Source: Asterias amurensis (lineage: Eukaryota; Echinodermata; Asteroidea; Forcipulatida; Asteriidae). From it: a stretch of 64,000 nucleotides of DNA. How positions within the stretch are numbered: the stretch's first letter is position 1; each line of letters opens with the position of its first letter. The DNA lies in NCBI RefSeq assembly GCF_032118995.1, contig NC_092660.1, forward strand, positions 2,371,501-2,435,500, read 5' to 3'. Shown piece by piece: positions 1 to 30,717 of this stretch. The position numbers and the translations under genes are program-made. The notes below the pieces were generated by a model, which saw only the letters and a list, made by a program, of their open reading frames with translations, had not been told where the DNA came from and searched no databases.

Positions 1-17469
<17,469 letters not shown>

Positions 17470-17562
17470 GACGGCCAGTTAAAAACGCAGCCGTTCGATC
17501 CAGTTATCACTAGCTCAGAACTTTGAAAGAATTAATAATAGCTAGTTGCGAAACTGTAGACT

Positions 17563-17571
17563 CTTTATATA
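17563..17571 (-). promoter_or_regulatory. TATA box of the lipid transfer gene
   Basis: Minus-strand TATATAAAG lies about 95 bp upstream of the ATG. This places a likely transcription start near 17535 with a 5' leader of about 65 nt. Position fits a core promoter, but the start site is not shown by the sequence alone. Confidence 0.65.
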
Positions 17572-17572
17572 C

Positions 17573-20500
17573 CACGGACTTTGACAGAGGCTACCCTGGG
17601 CTCCATCCGATTATGCATTTCTCTATTGTGAGCAACTGGCACAGAGTTCACGAGACCGAGTCGGCTACAGGCTTAGGTTATCCCCTTGCTCCCCCAGTGG
17701 GGTGCACTAAGAGTTGATGAGGCTGTTACGGTTACTGGTCTTACTCCCTGAGAGAGCGAACAGATAGAGCAGCGCACAAGGATAGACTGTTAAATCAATC
17801 AATCCCTGTGTTGGAGGGCTATATTAACAAACAACTGTGACCCCACAGAAAGTTTGTTCCATTGTGTTGTGGAGAGGATGGTTTGTATTATGCTTTCACT
17901 ATGGACATGACTGCCAGGTATAATGACATGAAATTCATTGTTAAATACGTATAAGAGAAAATGAAGAATAGAGCGAGTTTTTTCCCCAGAACTAATGCAG
18001 GTATCCATAAATAGACTGACATTTATAAGACTAAGAGTTTAGCTCTTCGGTACCATTTTTTTTAAGCACACCCATACCATTTAAAAAGTATGGGAATGTG
18101 TTGTTCCAGGTCAGAAGTTGCCCCGTCCGTTCGTGGATCTAGACCTAGACTCGTTAATTCTGTTTTCCTTCCTGGCCTAGTAATAACTGCAGATTGCTTA
18201 TAGATCGTTGTTTTGCATTTTCCTGTCAGAACTTGTCTGTATGGAAAAGTGAGAAACTTTGTATTACTTTAGTATAGGTGGTGCACGTACGGTTCAGGTT
18301 TTAAAAGGTTTGTACGTTATGACTCAGCTTTTGATATTTTGGGAAAAGTTTGGTTCTGGAATAAGATATATTACTTTTTTCTATTTTCTACAAAAAATCA
18401 TATTAATAAGTGTTACCCCAGTAACGCTTCTCAGATTGTTTAAAAAGGGAATATACTTCCTGTGTTTTTGCTCCAGAGTTTGAAACAAAAAATCAATTTT
18501 ATTCAGCTATAATGTTGGATTACCACAATCGAACAGTTCTTCAAGAGTGCACGACTCCGACCAATCCAATCCTATATAATTATCAATTTTATTATTGTTG
18601 ATGAGACCGACCCATTAATAATAAAAATAAAATAAAATAAAACACAGCATTTGTATGGCATGCCCTCTGTAAAAACATTCAAAGGCGCCGGTCCAGGTCA
18701 AACAAAGAAATCTCAGATGTGTTCAAAGGTCAATCTTCAATTGACCGAAATTGTGTCAACCTGACGAGGAATCCGAGTCAAAACCCATTGTTTTTTCACC
18801 AAGATCCGGGCCCAGAAATGGGTCATGCCTACGCGGGACCCGGACCCTAGGATCTATATTCTGACCCGCACGCACGGAGCAAGCTCACAGAGCATAGTTC
18901 GATGTTTTACAACTTTCTCTTTGCTTTTTGAGGGAGGTGAGCAGTTATTTTTATTTTCTTTCATTCAATATAAGGGGCCTAATTCCCATTGTTTTACAAG
19001 TAACAGAGAAAGCTTGTCACTTTTACATTATTTATTTTTAGAGGAAATACACGAGGTGAGAACAAGTTTTGTTGTTAAGGTTCCTTGCTCTATGTGCAAA
19101 CCAAACTCAACAGTAAATACTTATTAAACTGGGGGGGAAATGTTCCAAAGTAAAAACCAGCAATGTTAACCCATAAATCATTCTCAACAACAGTGTAATA
19201 TAGGGCCTGCTGCACTGACGGGCACCAACGTACCCTTCCGGTGCCCGAACGTTAGGCCTCCCACCCCTTGGTAAACTTCCACGTGCATGGAGTATTCTGG
19301 ACGAGTTGGTACCATCATAGCTTTGTTGAAAAGGTTTCGAAAGTACGGAAGCCCCCCCTAACACGAGGGCAACGCAAATTGTCCTATTGTTAGATACACC
19401 ATGGGAAACCCCGCCGCCGACTACTTGCACAACAATGGTTTACCCAGCCAAACACACGCACATTACTATACTAGGGTTAAAAAAAAAAATAAGGTAAGTG
19501 GCGACACTGAATGCCTTGGGCATACGTAGGCCTACTTATCAGACATTTATTTTCCTTCAAAATTACTAAAAAGCCCGGCATGTTGAATAGTGCAAGTAAC
19601 AACCTAGTCTTGCTCAATAGTTGAATTTACGTGTCCATACACACGTGGTGTACTACACGTGATGTACACGTAGCTGGAAATACTCAATAATTACTTACAA
19701 TCCTTGCTTTCATTTTACTGAAACCTGCAAAAATTTAAGCATAACTCTTTATAAGTTTTATAAAAAATTACCGTTAGTCTCATACACACCAACAATCCAA
19801 CACGAGGGGTTTATAATGTGATTCATGAAGTTTCAAAGTTTCCTCCAATTTCCAAGATTACTCCCATTGGTCAAAACTTATCGCACCACTTCGTAACCTA
19901 TGACCTTTGCTGGAAAATCAACGATTTGATTGGACAATCATCTACGGTAACATATCAGACGATAAAAAGTGAATTACTCGGGCGTGGGACTATATTTTTG
20001 ATCCAGTTTTCTCTTTTTTGAGGCTGAAATGTAAGTAAAATTTCATTTGATCATTTTCAGTACTACTCAAGCGTAATTTAGAGGACAATTACAGGGCTAA
20101 AACTATATATCCCGTAACAACTTTCACCCACGTTCGCGTTTATAAATACCATGCCATGTGTGGTTGGTTTACTAACAATTTCCAGTACAGTCCGTGTATA
20201 ACCAATTCCGTGATAAATGTAATTTGTAATGTAACAGAAATGTGTATTTTGACATGACGATGGCTGTTCAATTGTCCCGTTGGCCTATGTTTCATGGTGA
20301 TTCTGTAGAAAAATAATGAAGAAAGTTGACTTGTCTCTGCCTTCTAAAGTTTTGTTCTAAATCTCAGTTTTGAAAACCAGTTCGTTGTTAATTAATTCGT
20401 GATTTGTTTTTACATAATTAATTCAATTGATGTAAGTGTTCCTGTGTCGTCTTAACCCGCTAAAATCGTGGTACATAAGGACTTTTACGTCAGGGTTTGG

Positions 20501-21320
20501 ATACTTTTTGTAGTTCAAAACTTTTACTAGTGTACAATAAATTCTAATATGACACGGTCAGACGGACGGTTTGAAGATAATGGTGAAAGCTCATAAAAAA
20601 AAAATAAGGGAATCAATGTGTGGTGAAGAGGTTTTATTTACTGAGACAAAGTCGAGGTAAATTATCAAGAACCAGGCCTCAGCGGGTTTAAACCACTAGT
20701 TGAAAACCGATTCAACACACTTTGATTCCCGTTCATAAATGCCTTTTCGGTAAAAAAACATCAACACTTTTTGGTCAAAAAGTAAAATAAATGCAAAAAT
20801 TATAGTTGTTCAATGATTTCTTTCAACACAACACCCCTAGCCTTCCAGCTATGAAATGGTAAGGCCCTTGGGTAAACAACTCCTCATAAGGAGATTGCTG
20901 TGCGCATCGCGCGTATTGCGTGATGTTGCACAACTGTTCCAGCCGTTGCTCTCGACCAATAGGAATGAAGAGAAACTGTCTTATAAGCGCAGGTGCAAGC
21001 TCCCGTGTCACGCTCATATTTCAACACTTTTTACTGGTGTTTTATCATCCGTTCAAACAGCCCCACGTGATGCCTTCTCGACCAATCAGAATTTATAAAC
21101 TGTCTAGATATTTATGAATGGTGATTGAAAGCTTCCCTTAATTGCGGAGTGATGGGTGTTGTAGTTTTTATATAAATTAGTAAAGCAATGCAAATTTAAC
21201 ATACCATTGCGCAGACCAAGAACTGGGGTGCTATAGATTTCCTTTTTGAAATGTTGACGACCTGATGTCAAAATTTCAAAAAAGGAGATCTAGCGCCTGC
21301 TGAGCACCAAGACATAAGGA
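17573..21320. other. Intergenic, no recognised gene
   Basis: Upstream flank of the lipid transfer gene. Only short frames are present, none with splice context or familiar motifs. Some of it (for example 20840-21110, with repeated CTCGACCAAT...AAACTGTCT) looks like old repeat DNA, but I cannot assign it. Confidence 0.5.
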
Positions 21321-21540
21321 TTCTAACTGCCTCTAGCTACTTACCAGGCAATCTCGGTAGTCTAGTTGCTAGAATTGCTAGGGTCGTGGGTTCGAATCCC
21401 ACTTGAGTAATATGCCTGTGATTTTTTTTCTCAGGACTCGGGAAAGTATACTGAGTATCATAGTGCTTACACACATCGGTGTATGGGTAAAAAACAAAAT
21501 TAATATTCTTTATCCCAGCATAATTAAAATTAAACATCTA
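21321..21540 (+). mobile_element. tRNA-derived SINE family I, copy 1
   Basis: Head CAATCTCGGTAGTCTAGTTG, B box GGGTTCGAATCCCAC, body GAGTAATATGCCTGTGAT and CTTACACACATCGGTGT. Other copies: 21741-21960, 48125-48310 and 52208-52400. Confidence 0.7.
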
Positions 21541-21740
21541 TAATATAAAACAATGTCACAAAAATAACTTTCGTCTCGGACTCAGGATACAACAATTACT
21601 TTAGCATGTATACATTGACTGGTAATGTACATCGTGCTTTACATATTGTATTGATGGGTGAATGTGTAGGCCTGTTGTTTACACATACTTTTGCACAAAT
21701 TTAACATCTCTTTTTGTATCAATGCGACCCGCTGCCAAAA

Positions 21741-21960
21741 CAGGATTCGAACTGCCTCTAGCTACCAGGCAATCTCGGTAGTATAGTTGGTTAGACACTG
21801 CTCTAGAATTGCAAGGACTGTGGGTTCGAATCCCACCCAAGTAATATGCCTGTGATATTTTTTTCACAGGACTCGGGAAGTTCTGAGTATACAGTGCTTA
21901 CACACATCGGTGTTTATACTTTATCCCCGATGCAAATTTAACAATTATTTTAGCATACTT
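21741..21960 (+). mobile_element. tRNA-derived SINE family I, copy 2
   Basis: Same head, B box and body as copy 1. The flanks after both copies also match (ACTTTGACTGGTAAT region), so the pair probably arose by tandem duplication of a unit of about 430 bp. Confidence 0.7.
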
Positions 21961-22664
21961 TGACTGGTAATACGTTGTACGTAACATCATTGTATATCAG
22001 CACTTTTTAAAATGTTGCAGTCAAGGATACAGTTCAGACTAGACTAGTTCAGATAGGACACAAAACAACAAACTTAAACAAATATGAATACAAAGTCACA
22101 GTTGTTTGCAGTGCAACGGTGTCCTTGCAGGGCTAAGGGAAGTAAAGTTAAAGGTACTAAATACTAGCAAGCTTGAGTGCCACCTACCTTAGTCCCAGCG
22201 GTGTACGATCTCAACACGCCATTTACTTTTCTTTCCCAGCAGGCCTTGCTCGATCGTAACCCGCTGGAAGTGTGACTTAAAAGTGTCCTAATATATTGGG
22301 TATTAAATAAGTTCTGTCATTGATCCATCTGTGTTACAGACTACACAAAACACGCTGTCAAAAGATGCATCGATACGTCTATCTGTATGCTGTTTAGGGT
22401 GATCACATTAGATCATTATCAAAATAACACGCGCGCACACAAAGCACCTTGCAAGCGCTGGAACGTTTTGGAAAGATGGTATAGGTAATACTACATTAAA
22501 TGTATACCTGTGTAATTACCGAGATAACTTTTTTCTGTTTTCTCAACTTACTAAATTCAGCTGAAACTTTTGTTTCTATCGTATCTTTCTTGATAAGTTT
22601 ACCAATTAATCAGCATTTCGTCGACAAAAAGAAAATAAAATAAAAATGAGCTTACAATAGCCAG

Positions 22665-22980
22665 CAGGCCTGTATGCTTTGTTATTTGAAAGGACATGGG
22701 TAGCAAGACATTTTCTCCTTTAAAGGGCACCCTATAAGTCTTAAGGGAATTGTACATTTATACTGTCAGAGCATTTCAAGGGCACTCCAAGGCAATAACC
22801 AGGGGAATGGAGGCAATTGCCTTAGTTGCCTTGCCCTCCGTGAAGTATCAGTGAATGATGTGGTGCCCTGTTTTTTCTTCTGCAATTCCTTTTGCAAGGT
22901 TCTAACTTCCAATACAAACTTACATTTTCCCCATAGAAGTGCCCCTTGAGGACAATTGCAGTGCCCCTTCAAGAGCAAAG
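22665..22980. mobile_element. Family L repeat, copy 2 plus related block
   Basis: 22665-22855 is the reverse of 8964-9140 (CAGGCCTGTATGCTT... to CCTCCGTGAAGTATCA). It is followed by a related GTGCCCTG...CAAGGTTC...CCCCATAGAAGTGCCCC block also seen at 34443-34795 and 40160-40290. Confidence 0.6.
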
Positions 22981-23101
22981 TTCAAGGCCTTTATTTACGT
23001 TTCTTTTGGACACACTGTTTGAAATTTGGAAACCCTGTTTTATCTGTCAGTGTCATTTAATGTAAATTCATTGTAGGAGAACAATTTGGACACTCATCAG
23101 T

Positions 23102-23486
23102 TTAAAGACAGTGGACACCCATTGGTAATTGTCAAAGACCAGTCTTCTCACTTGGTGTATCCATGAAGGTAGTTGTATCTCAACATGATGCATAAAATAA
23201 CAAACCTGTAAAAAGAAGTTGCGAGATAATAATGAAAGAAAAAACACCCTTGCCACACGAAGTTGTGTGTGTTTAGATGGTTGATTTCGAGACCTCAAGT
23301 TCTAAATCCGAGGTCTCGAAATAAAATTCATGGAAAATTACTTCTTTCTCGAAAACTGCCATTTCAGATGGAGCCATTTCTCACAATGCTTTATACTATC
23401 AACCTCTCCCCATTACACGTCACCAAGTAAGGTTTTATGCTAATAATTATTTGGAGTAATTACCAAAAGTGTCCACTGCCTTCAAG
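23102..23486. mobile_element. Family B MITE, full-length copy
   Basis: TTAAAGACAGTGGACACC to GTCCACTGCCTTCAA, with internal TTTCGAGACCTCAAG...GAGGTCTCGAAA. About 385 bp. Confidence 0.8.
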
Positions 23487-23950
23487 TAACTTTCAAGCGA
23501 ATTTAGACACCCTTTAATAACCAACTCCTGGCTGAAAAACCTTGGCTTACAATAGCTGACCCTTTGCACTAAATGTATCAACCTCAATGCAAGATTCACT
23601 TTCGTTTTACAACTGTATGTTGCAACAGCATCCTTTTGGTAGGCAATTGTATTTCAAAAATTTAGAAACCTTTAACAAAAGTGGCGACAAACAAAGAAAC
23701 CTTGAGCTAACATTAACAAATAACAATGTTTCTTCATGCACAGGACTTCCTGTGTATTTAGAGCATGAGCGAAGACAAAGCTGTGTTTCCTATGTCAACA
23801 GCTGGTTCTCAAGCCTGACTTAACTGAAAGTTTGCTGACTTAACTGAAAGTTTGCTGACCTCTTGTGAACTGCTGTACTTGAATGCCTTCTTAAAAAAAA
23901 AATCTTGGTCACAAAACCTGAAATTTTTGAAGTACATGTACCAACACTTG

Positions 23951-24340
23951 TTAAAGGAACACGTTGCCTTGGATCGGACGAGTTGGTCAAAACAAAAGCG
24001 TTTGTAACCGTTTTTTATAAAATGCATATGGTTGGAAAGATGTTTTAAAAGTAGAATACAATAATCCACACAAGTTTGCCTCCAAATTGCGTGGTTTTCC
24101 TTCTACTGTGCGAACTAACATGGTCGGCCATTTATGGGAGTCAAAATTTTGACCCCCATAAATGGCCGACGTATTAGTCGACGAGGTGAAAGGAAAACCA
24201 CGCAATTTCGAGGCATGTTTGTGTGGATCATTGTATTCTACTTTTACAACATCTTTCTACCCATATGCATGTTATAAAAAACGGTTACAAACGCTTTTCA
24301 AAGACCAACTCGACCGATCCAAGGCAACGTGTTCCTTTAA
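23951..24340. mobile_element. Family A palindromic TTAA MITE, copy A2
   Basis: TTAAAGGAACACGTTGCC to GGCAACGTGTTCCTTTAA, 390 bp. Central inverted GGTCGGCCATTTATGGGAGT and its complement. Confidence 0.88.
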
Positions 24341-26061
24341 TATAATAATAGTTATAAAGACATTTGTTAAGCGCCTAATTGAAAAAGCCTATAGGTGCAT
24401 AAAGAGAACACTAAAACTATAACAAGTATAAACAATAAGATACAATAACAAGTAAGCAGATAACAATTTAGCTGCTTCAAAAAAATTCTAACGCAGACTT
24501 AACACAGTGTAAAGAACTAGCCAGTGGCGAATATTCACAGGAAGACTATTCTCAAGAAATGGAGCATTTTATAATAGTTTTAATGTTTTTTGTTTAGTTT
24601 ATTTTCAAAAGCTTAAATGTTTTTAAAGCTATTGTGGACGCATCAAAATGTCCTGCATAAATGAGCCATTAAGCCGCATTTTACTCTAAACTTACCCTAA
24701 AGTCAATGCTGCACCTTTGTGCTTTTAAAAAAGAAAAGTCAAATGAGCCTACAGCACAAAAATACTATGCCAATAAATTAGTCACTTTATATTCAATGAT
24801 TTGTGTAGAATATCTACTATAATCGCTAGTCCTTGGTAATGCCTACTGTGTACCAAGGTTGAGTACTTTATTTTGATCAACTAAGGAATTCAATTTCATC
24901 ACATCCTCCTTGATCACATTATCATAATCCCCAGAGCAAAGTCCTACATTGAACTTTCTTGCAAACTCTTGGTCTTGAAACTGTCCTTCCATTCAGTTAA
25001 GTACACAGAGATTTCTCTATGATTCAAGTACACTATTCAAGTACACTGAGTGTTTTATGATGGCCAAGGGTACCCAGTAACAGGAGCTATATTCAGCAAC
25101 TTTCCCTTACTAACGTCTGATTGGTTGACTTTGACCTCGTCATAGATGACAAGCTTGAATATTCATTAGCATGATGTTGCTAACCCCATAGTTCAAGCAT
25201 CCCTTGGGCTGTTGTTTATGTGTTTGGCTCAACTGCATAGAGCAAGGAAACCATCACGTAAACAGAGTTGATGAAACTTTAAAGGGATTTACTACATGAA
25301 GCTCTTGGTTGCATTGTGAAGTTAGTATCAAAACTGTTGACAGCTTCAGTAAAAAAGAAATTGTATATAATCTAGAAAAGTACATTTACTCTCAAGATCG
25401 GGGTGCTTACGCCTTACTGCACTTAGAAAAGAAAGGATCTGAGAGGACAATTCAAGGTTTGACTGTTAAAAAACTACCCTTTCAAAACTTCCAAACTACT
25501 TTTCGTGCCAGAAGTGCCAATTCTGACATGTCGTTACTATTATTGTTCACTACATCAGCTTCTTGAATGTTAACCCCTTTTACTTCATTGCAACTTTTCA
25601 TCAATTGATTTGAAGAAAGAAACAAAGAAAAAAATTATTTTAATGTTATTTAATGAATTTGTTTTAAACACGATATTTTAAACGTAGATACTAAGTAAAG
25701 TATCTTTCAGATTGAGTGGCCTAATTTTTGTGCTACATATATACTGTGATGAAAATTTTAAATTGTATACACAAGTTGGTTCATTGTTGTTCCTGATAAT
25801 GAATCTTTTTTACAGTGCACAGGAAAAGGTTGGAGCGGGAGTGTTAAAACAAACCATGCAGGGCTCCATAAACATTCTAACTGAAACTTAAATGTTTGGA
25901 AATTTCCTGTCCAACAAGGCGGTCCGTCAAAATATTTTTCCTGGGGTGCAGTACAAAGACAGAGTAAGAAATTTGAATGTTGTGACAAATGATAAAGATC
26001 ATGAGAATCTTGCATTTACCTCGGCATTCAAGAGAGGCCTGGAACCATTGAATGATCACCT
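24341..26061. other. Intergenic, no recognised gene
   Basis: A plus-strand frame at 25309-25566 (85 codons) has no recognisable domain, no splice partners and no homology I can name. I do not call it a gene. Confidence 0.45.
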
Positions 26062-26330
26062 TAGATAATAATAATATTAATAGTGACTTTCTTATTATGA
26101 AGCGCTCATATCTGTCACTCAGTGACACTCAAGGCGCTTTAACAATTAATAACATACAGTATTTTCCTGCAAGGTATGTGGGACTACGTTTGAATTATGA
26201 TATACCTATTCCTTTTCTGTTTATAGCACCACGTAATGGTTTACAAGGTGCTGTGGTGCAACATGCTGCCAATCAAACCAGGAACAGTGAATGCCTCATG
26301 CACACTTTGAAGGAATGACATTCCCCTTTA
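26062..26330 (+). mobile_element. Family J SINE-like element
   Basis: CACTCAGTGACACTCAAGGC, ACATACAGTATTTTCCTGCA, GGTTTACAAGGTGCTGTGG, GCTGCCAATCAAACCAGGAA. Shared with 47455-47740 and 50780-51010, and in reverse with 58600-58970. Confidence 0.6.
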
Positions 26331-26593
26331 AGACAATCACTCAAACTCAAAACCCCTTTCACTGGAGTCCAATCAGCTGTGCAAAGGCCACAGAGGGGGG
26401 AGAAAGCAACTGATGGAATGTCACAAACAAGTTTTTTTAAAAGGCTGCCAAAGTGATTGTATGCTAATGGTAAGTGCGCACATGTTGTGCTTGGGGAAGG
26501 AAAAAGTTGAAAACAAACAAGATTTCCAATACTAGGAATTGATTGGTAGGGGCCTTGGAGCCCAGTGAGTGGTAGCAGTAGAGGGTTTTAGAG

Positions 26594-26984
26594 TTAAAGG
26601 AACACATTGCCTTGGATCGGACGAGTTGGTCTATAAAAAGCGTTTGTAACCCTTTTTTATAAAATGCATATGGTTGGAAAGATATTTTAAAAGTAGAATA
26701 CAATAATCCACACAAGTTTGCCTCGAAATTGCGTGGTTTTCCTTTTACTGTGCGAACTAACACGGTCGGCCATTTATGGGAGTCAAAAATTTGACTCCCA
26801 TAAATGGCTGACCGTGTTAGTCGACGAGGTAAAAGGAAAATCGTGCAATTTCGAGGCATGTTTGTGTGGATCATTGTATTCTACTTTTACAACATCTTTC
26901 TACCCATATGCATTTTATAAAAAAACGGTTACAAACGCTGTTCAAAGACCAACTCGACCGATCCAAGGCAACGTGTTACTTTAA
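26594..26984. mobile_element. Family A palindromic TTAA MITE, copy A3
   Basis: 391 bp. The centre near 26790 is a long, almost perfect palindrome (TTTATGGGAGTCAAAAATTT followed by its complement). Confidence 0.88.
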
Positions 26985-28718
26985 GCAGTGAATAAACTAA
27001 TTACAATGCATGGCTGGATCAATTGACTTTATATTATTGCTTGTACCATGGATGAACCTCCTCAATGCTTATCTCTACCTCCATGCTTATACCTGCTTGG
27101 TAATGGTTTGTGTCAGATTGGATCAATTGAAAGTGCCCCCAATAAAAACGATTGGTAGAGACAGTTCTCTTGAAAGTTCAGTGCATGTTTTTTCTTAATA
27201 TCAATGAAATAAGATGTGAGATTGGGGTTACAGCATTTCCCACATGGTTTACATAGTATACATAGTATTAACAAGATCTGAGGGGGAAATGTGCTCATTG
27301 TTGACAAACATAACATTTGGTTGAGTGCCCCTATTGATGGTGCTGTGTTTAGCCAGTTGTTGCACAATTCCTTTGTATCCTTTGCTGTCAATATTTCCAG
27401 AAGCTTCTCTTCTCTGGTTTGTTTGGGTCTCAGTTGGATGTTGGTGTTAAGTCATGGCTGAATGGATTATGGAATCGAATCAATAATGCCAGGAGTAGAG
27501 CTTATAATAACTTTATTTAAGGGTTGCACACTCCACTCAACTTGGTCTTTGCTTAGAGGGGTGGGGGTTAGAAACTCAGCATTGAAGTTGTCTTTCAAAT
27601 TGTAGAAAGCTCACTTTTTTATTTATTGAAATGGAATGTTTATATCCATAGAGCTAGCAAGGGCTTATCAGTAGCCTGACCTTCCTGCAGGCATGATGTG
27701 TACATAGCCCAATGAAAGTGGAAAGAACGCATCAAAACTGTTATTTAATGAAGATTGCACTTTCTGTTTTTTAATTAAACAATTTTTTAATTTTTTTTTA
27801 TAACTGTTCTATAATTTTTTAAATAATTTTCTTATCAGGGGGTTAGTAATGGGCTTACGTGTCGATGTGTAAATACATGTAGTTTGATTTCTCCAGAAGG
27901 CGCCCAGAGTCAGAAAACCTTGAGCAGAACGAACCTGCTCGTCTCAGAGAAACCACTACTCACAAAAGAGATTTTTTACATGGTGTCACCATGGAGGTAG
28001 AAATAACATGCAAACCTTACTTACATAAAGTATTGTTTCACAATGCAATTATATAGCCTTTGTCTTATAAATACATTATGACGAAAACAGGGCACATCTT
28101 AAAAACTTGTGTTAGCTTTTGTTGTTATAAATTCAAAAGCGCTTTTCCCATGGTCACTCTATGACCAGTATAGTATCTTGCTGCCTTGTCATTCTTTTTG
28201 TAAACAAAGGTCAGCCATCTAAGAACTAGCTATGTAGTGTGAAAAGGGTTTAGTGTTAGGGGGAATCAGAAGTGGAGTGTTGTTCATTACTTTGTATGCA
28301 AGATCCAGGATTCACATGAGTGCCAGTGCACTCACCCCATTGTCCCTGTGTAAACCTACCTCATTATATTATGGCAATAAACAACTTGGTAATCTCATCT
28401 TCACAGTCTTCACCAAGAGTGACATCCCCTGGAGGTTTGGTTACTTCAATCATGCTTCAATGGAATTGTTTCTCAATAGATGAAATTCCAGGCTTGATAT
28501 TTCATCTTTGAAAGGGCACGGGCCATTTTCATTTTGTAAAGGGCACTTCTACAAGAAAATGGTGAAGTTTGTGGGAAACTTAACCTGTGAAATGCTTGCA
28601 CTACATACTTTTTTAGTGTTCATGTAAATGTGCCATGAGCACATTAACATTATACCCTTGATCAGCTTGGGGCTGTTGGCGCATAGATTACATTTTTGCC
28701 ATATTTGGTTTTTTTCTG
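26985..28718. other. Intergenic, no recognised gene or named repeat
   Basis: AT-rich sequence with short frames only. A GAAAGGGCACGGGCCATTTTC block at 28511-28555 resembles family L pieces. Confidence 0.45.
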
Positions 28719-28862
28719 GGCCGAATTTCATAAAGCTGTTACAACAATGTCACAACAACGTAGTCCTAAGATAAGTTGGCAGGTAACCTGTTTCTGTTAA
28801 GCTATACTTTTCTGTGCTTAGCAAGTTTTTGTGCTTACAGGATTTAAGAAGTTAGGCCCAGG
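28719..28862. mobile_element. Family D MITE, copy 2
   Basis: Starts GGGCCGAATTTCATAAAGC. Shares AAGCTATACTTTTCTGTGC and GCTTAGCAAGTTTTTGTGC with other D copies and ends near TTAGGCCCAGG. Confidence 0.6.
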
Positions 28863-29113
28863 TGTCAACTGGGATCATCTTGAAATATTAAAACCATTTG
28901 TTCTTGTCTCGTTGATTTCCCCAGGTTTCTAAAATGCCTACCAAGATCGGATATGAGTGCGCTACGGACAAAGATGGCAGTGCAGTTCAAACAGGTTCAA
29001 GCAATTACATTACAGCATCTACGACCATGAGCTAATTTTAAAATACAAACGGCAGACAAATCCATGATGTTGTTCAATGGATAAAGTGAGTCTCTACCGC
29101 TACGGGCAGACAG

Positions 29114-29400
29114 GGGCTCAATTTCATCGCTCTGCTTACCATTTAAGCCAAGAATCGGCGGAAGCAGGGAATTCTGTGCTTGCGTTAGCAGGGATTTCTG
29201 CGCTAACATCATCTTCCTCCATGCTTACATCAAGCGTGTTTTATCCAGTGAGCAGGGAATTTTGGATTGTGTGTGTCCGTACTCCACGTTTGTACGAGGC
29301 ATTCTACACACACACAGCTAGTGCAGAAATTCGCCAGGTGCCGAGCAAGCGGAGAATTTGGCTGTAAGCATAGCCATGAAATTGTGTGCTGTAAACGTGG
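29114..29400. mobile_element. Family F element, copy 2
   Basis: GGGGCTCAATTTCATCGC to GCATAGCCATGAAATTGTG as inverted ends. Internal GCAGGGAATT and GAAATTCGCCAGG match copies at 44820-45026 and 8345-8498. Confidence 0.6.
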
Positions 29401-29484
29401 CAGGCATCGCTTGCAGTAGTGCCATGGCGATAAGTTTATCTGTTGCTCGGGTCTTGGTGCAGCTTCCGAAATGCAGGGTTCAAC

Positions 29485-29756
29485 CATAAGAACTAGAGCG
29501 CCTATATACGCGCCCCGGTATGCGAGCAGGCGGCCATTTTCTAAGTTGACAAAACAGCTATCTCACATTGGTATTTGTGCGGCCATTTTGTAAGTTGAAC
29601 AAACAGCATCGCGTGAGCGTTCAATAAAAAAAACCTTAAACGTGTATTTCATATTCAACGCGCGTGCAGAATGACGCGCTTGTCATCTTGCGGTCCCGTG
29701 GCGTTTGTGCACGAAGCATCACTCGTGCGCCCTCTAGTTCTTATATATAAACCTAT
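29485..29756. mobile_element. Family O MITE
   Basis: Inverted ends ATAAGAACTAGAGCGCC and (right, complemented) ATAAGAACTAGAGGGCG. GGGTTCAACC lies immediately outside both sides (29475 and 29757), a possible target duplication. The interior contains two GCGGCCATTTT blocks. Confidence 0.6.
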
Positions 29757-30190
29757 GGGTTCAACCCAACTGTAAAATTGACCTAACTATAGCTAAGCCT
29801 GAACCCTTTTTGGCTTATTTGACAAAATCACAATAGTTGGGCCAATCTCAACTTTTGCCTCTTCATTATTTTTTTGAATATATTTCCATTCATACAAAAA
29901 AAATGTGCACAACAAATATCAAACCTGACTTTGACATTAGGGAACTTTAAGAACAATGTTTCCTTTATAGCAGGAGCTTCAATGCTCTTGATCACAAAGT
30001 GAAGGCCTACTCACGATTTTCCCTATCCAAAAATGAATAACTGTGATGTGGTTTACATGGCCATTGGATGACAAAGAAACTTTGCAAGTGATTGGTATCA
30101 AAATATTTATCCACCCAGGCTGTATTATCATCAGTTTATGATGTTTACTGTAGAGATTAGCCACATTACTAATATTATTAATAAAACCTT

Positions 30191-30524
30191 TTAAAGACAC
30201 TGGACACTATTGGTAATTGTCAAAGACAAGTTTTCTCACTTGGTGTATCCCAACATATGCATACAATAACAAACCTGTGAAAGTTTGAGCTCAATAGGTC
30301 GTCGAAGTTGCAAGAGAATAATTAAAGGTAAAAAAACACTCTAGTCACACAAGTTGTGTGCTTTTCGAGACCTCAGCTGAGGTCTCAAAATGTTAAAAAA
30401 CTACATTATTCCAGAGGGAGCCATTTCTCACAATGTTTTATACTACTACAACAGCTCTCCATTACTCATTACCTAGTAAGGTTTTTTACGCTTATTATTA
30501 TTTTATAGTGTACAGTGTCTTTAA
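30191..30524. mobile_element. Family B MITE copy
   Basis: TTAAAGACACTGGACACT to GTACAGTGTCTTTAA, 334 bp. Central CGAGACCTCAGCTGAGGTCTC palindrome core. Confidence 0.8.
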
Positions 30525-30717
30525 CACACAGTCTCTAGTATCTTTAACCATTGATCTGGGATTCATCTTCAGTAAAGCAATGTGTTTGTTCTCCTGTAAG
30601 GCCAACCATAGTTCATTGTTTACATATACTTTGTTCTCCTGATACATAAAAGCAAGGCCAATGTTTATACAAGGGGCCTCTTCTATTTAGGAAAACTGGA
30701 ATGGGATTTCTTGTTAG

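Noticed and set aside
25309..25566. 85-codon plus-strand frame in intergenic DNA
   Set aside because: No recognisable domain, no neighbouring exons, no promoter or poly(A) context. Its length is within chance expectation in AT-rich DNA.
26464..26984. Open frames of 60-136 codons on both strands over family A copies
   Set aside because: The same peptide-like strings recur at every family A copy because the DNA is a palindromic MITE, not because it codes.
28930..29033. Exon-like segment beginning after a CCCCAG acceptor-like sequence
   Set aside because: No donor, no partner exons and no family recognised. The next element at 29114 is a repeat.
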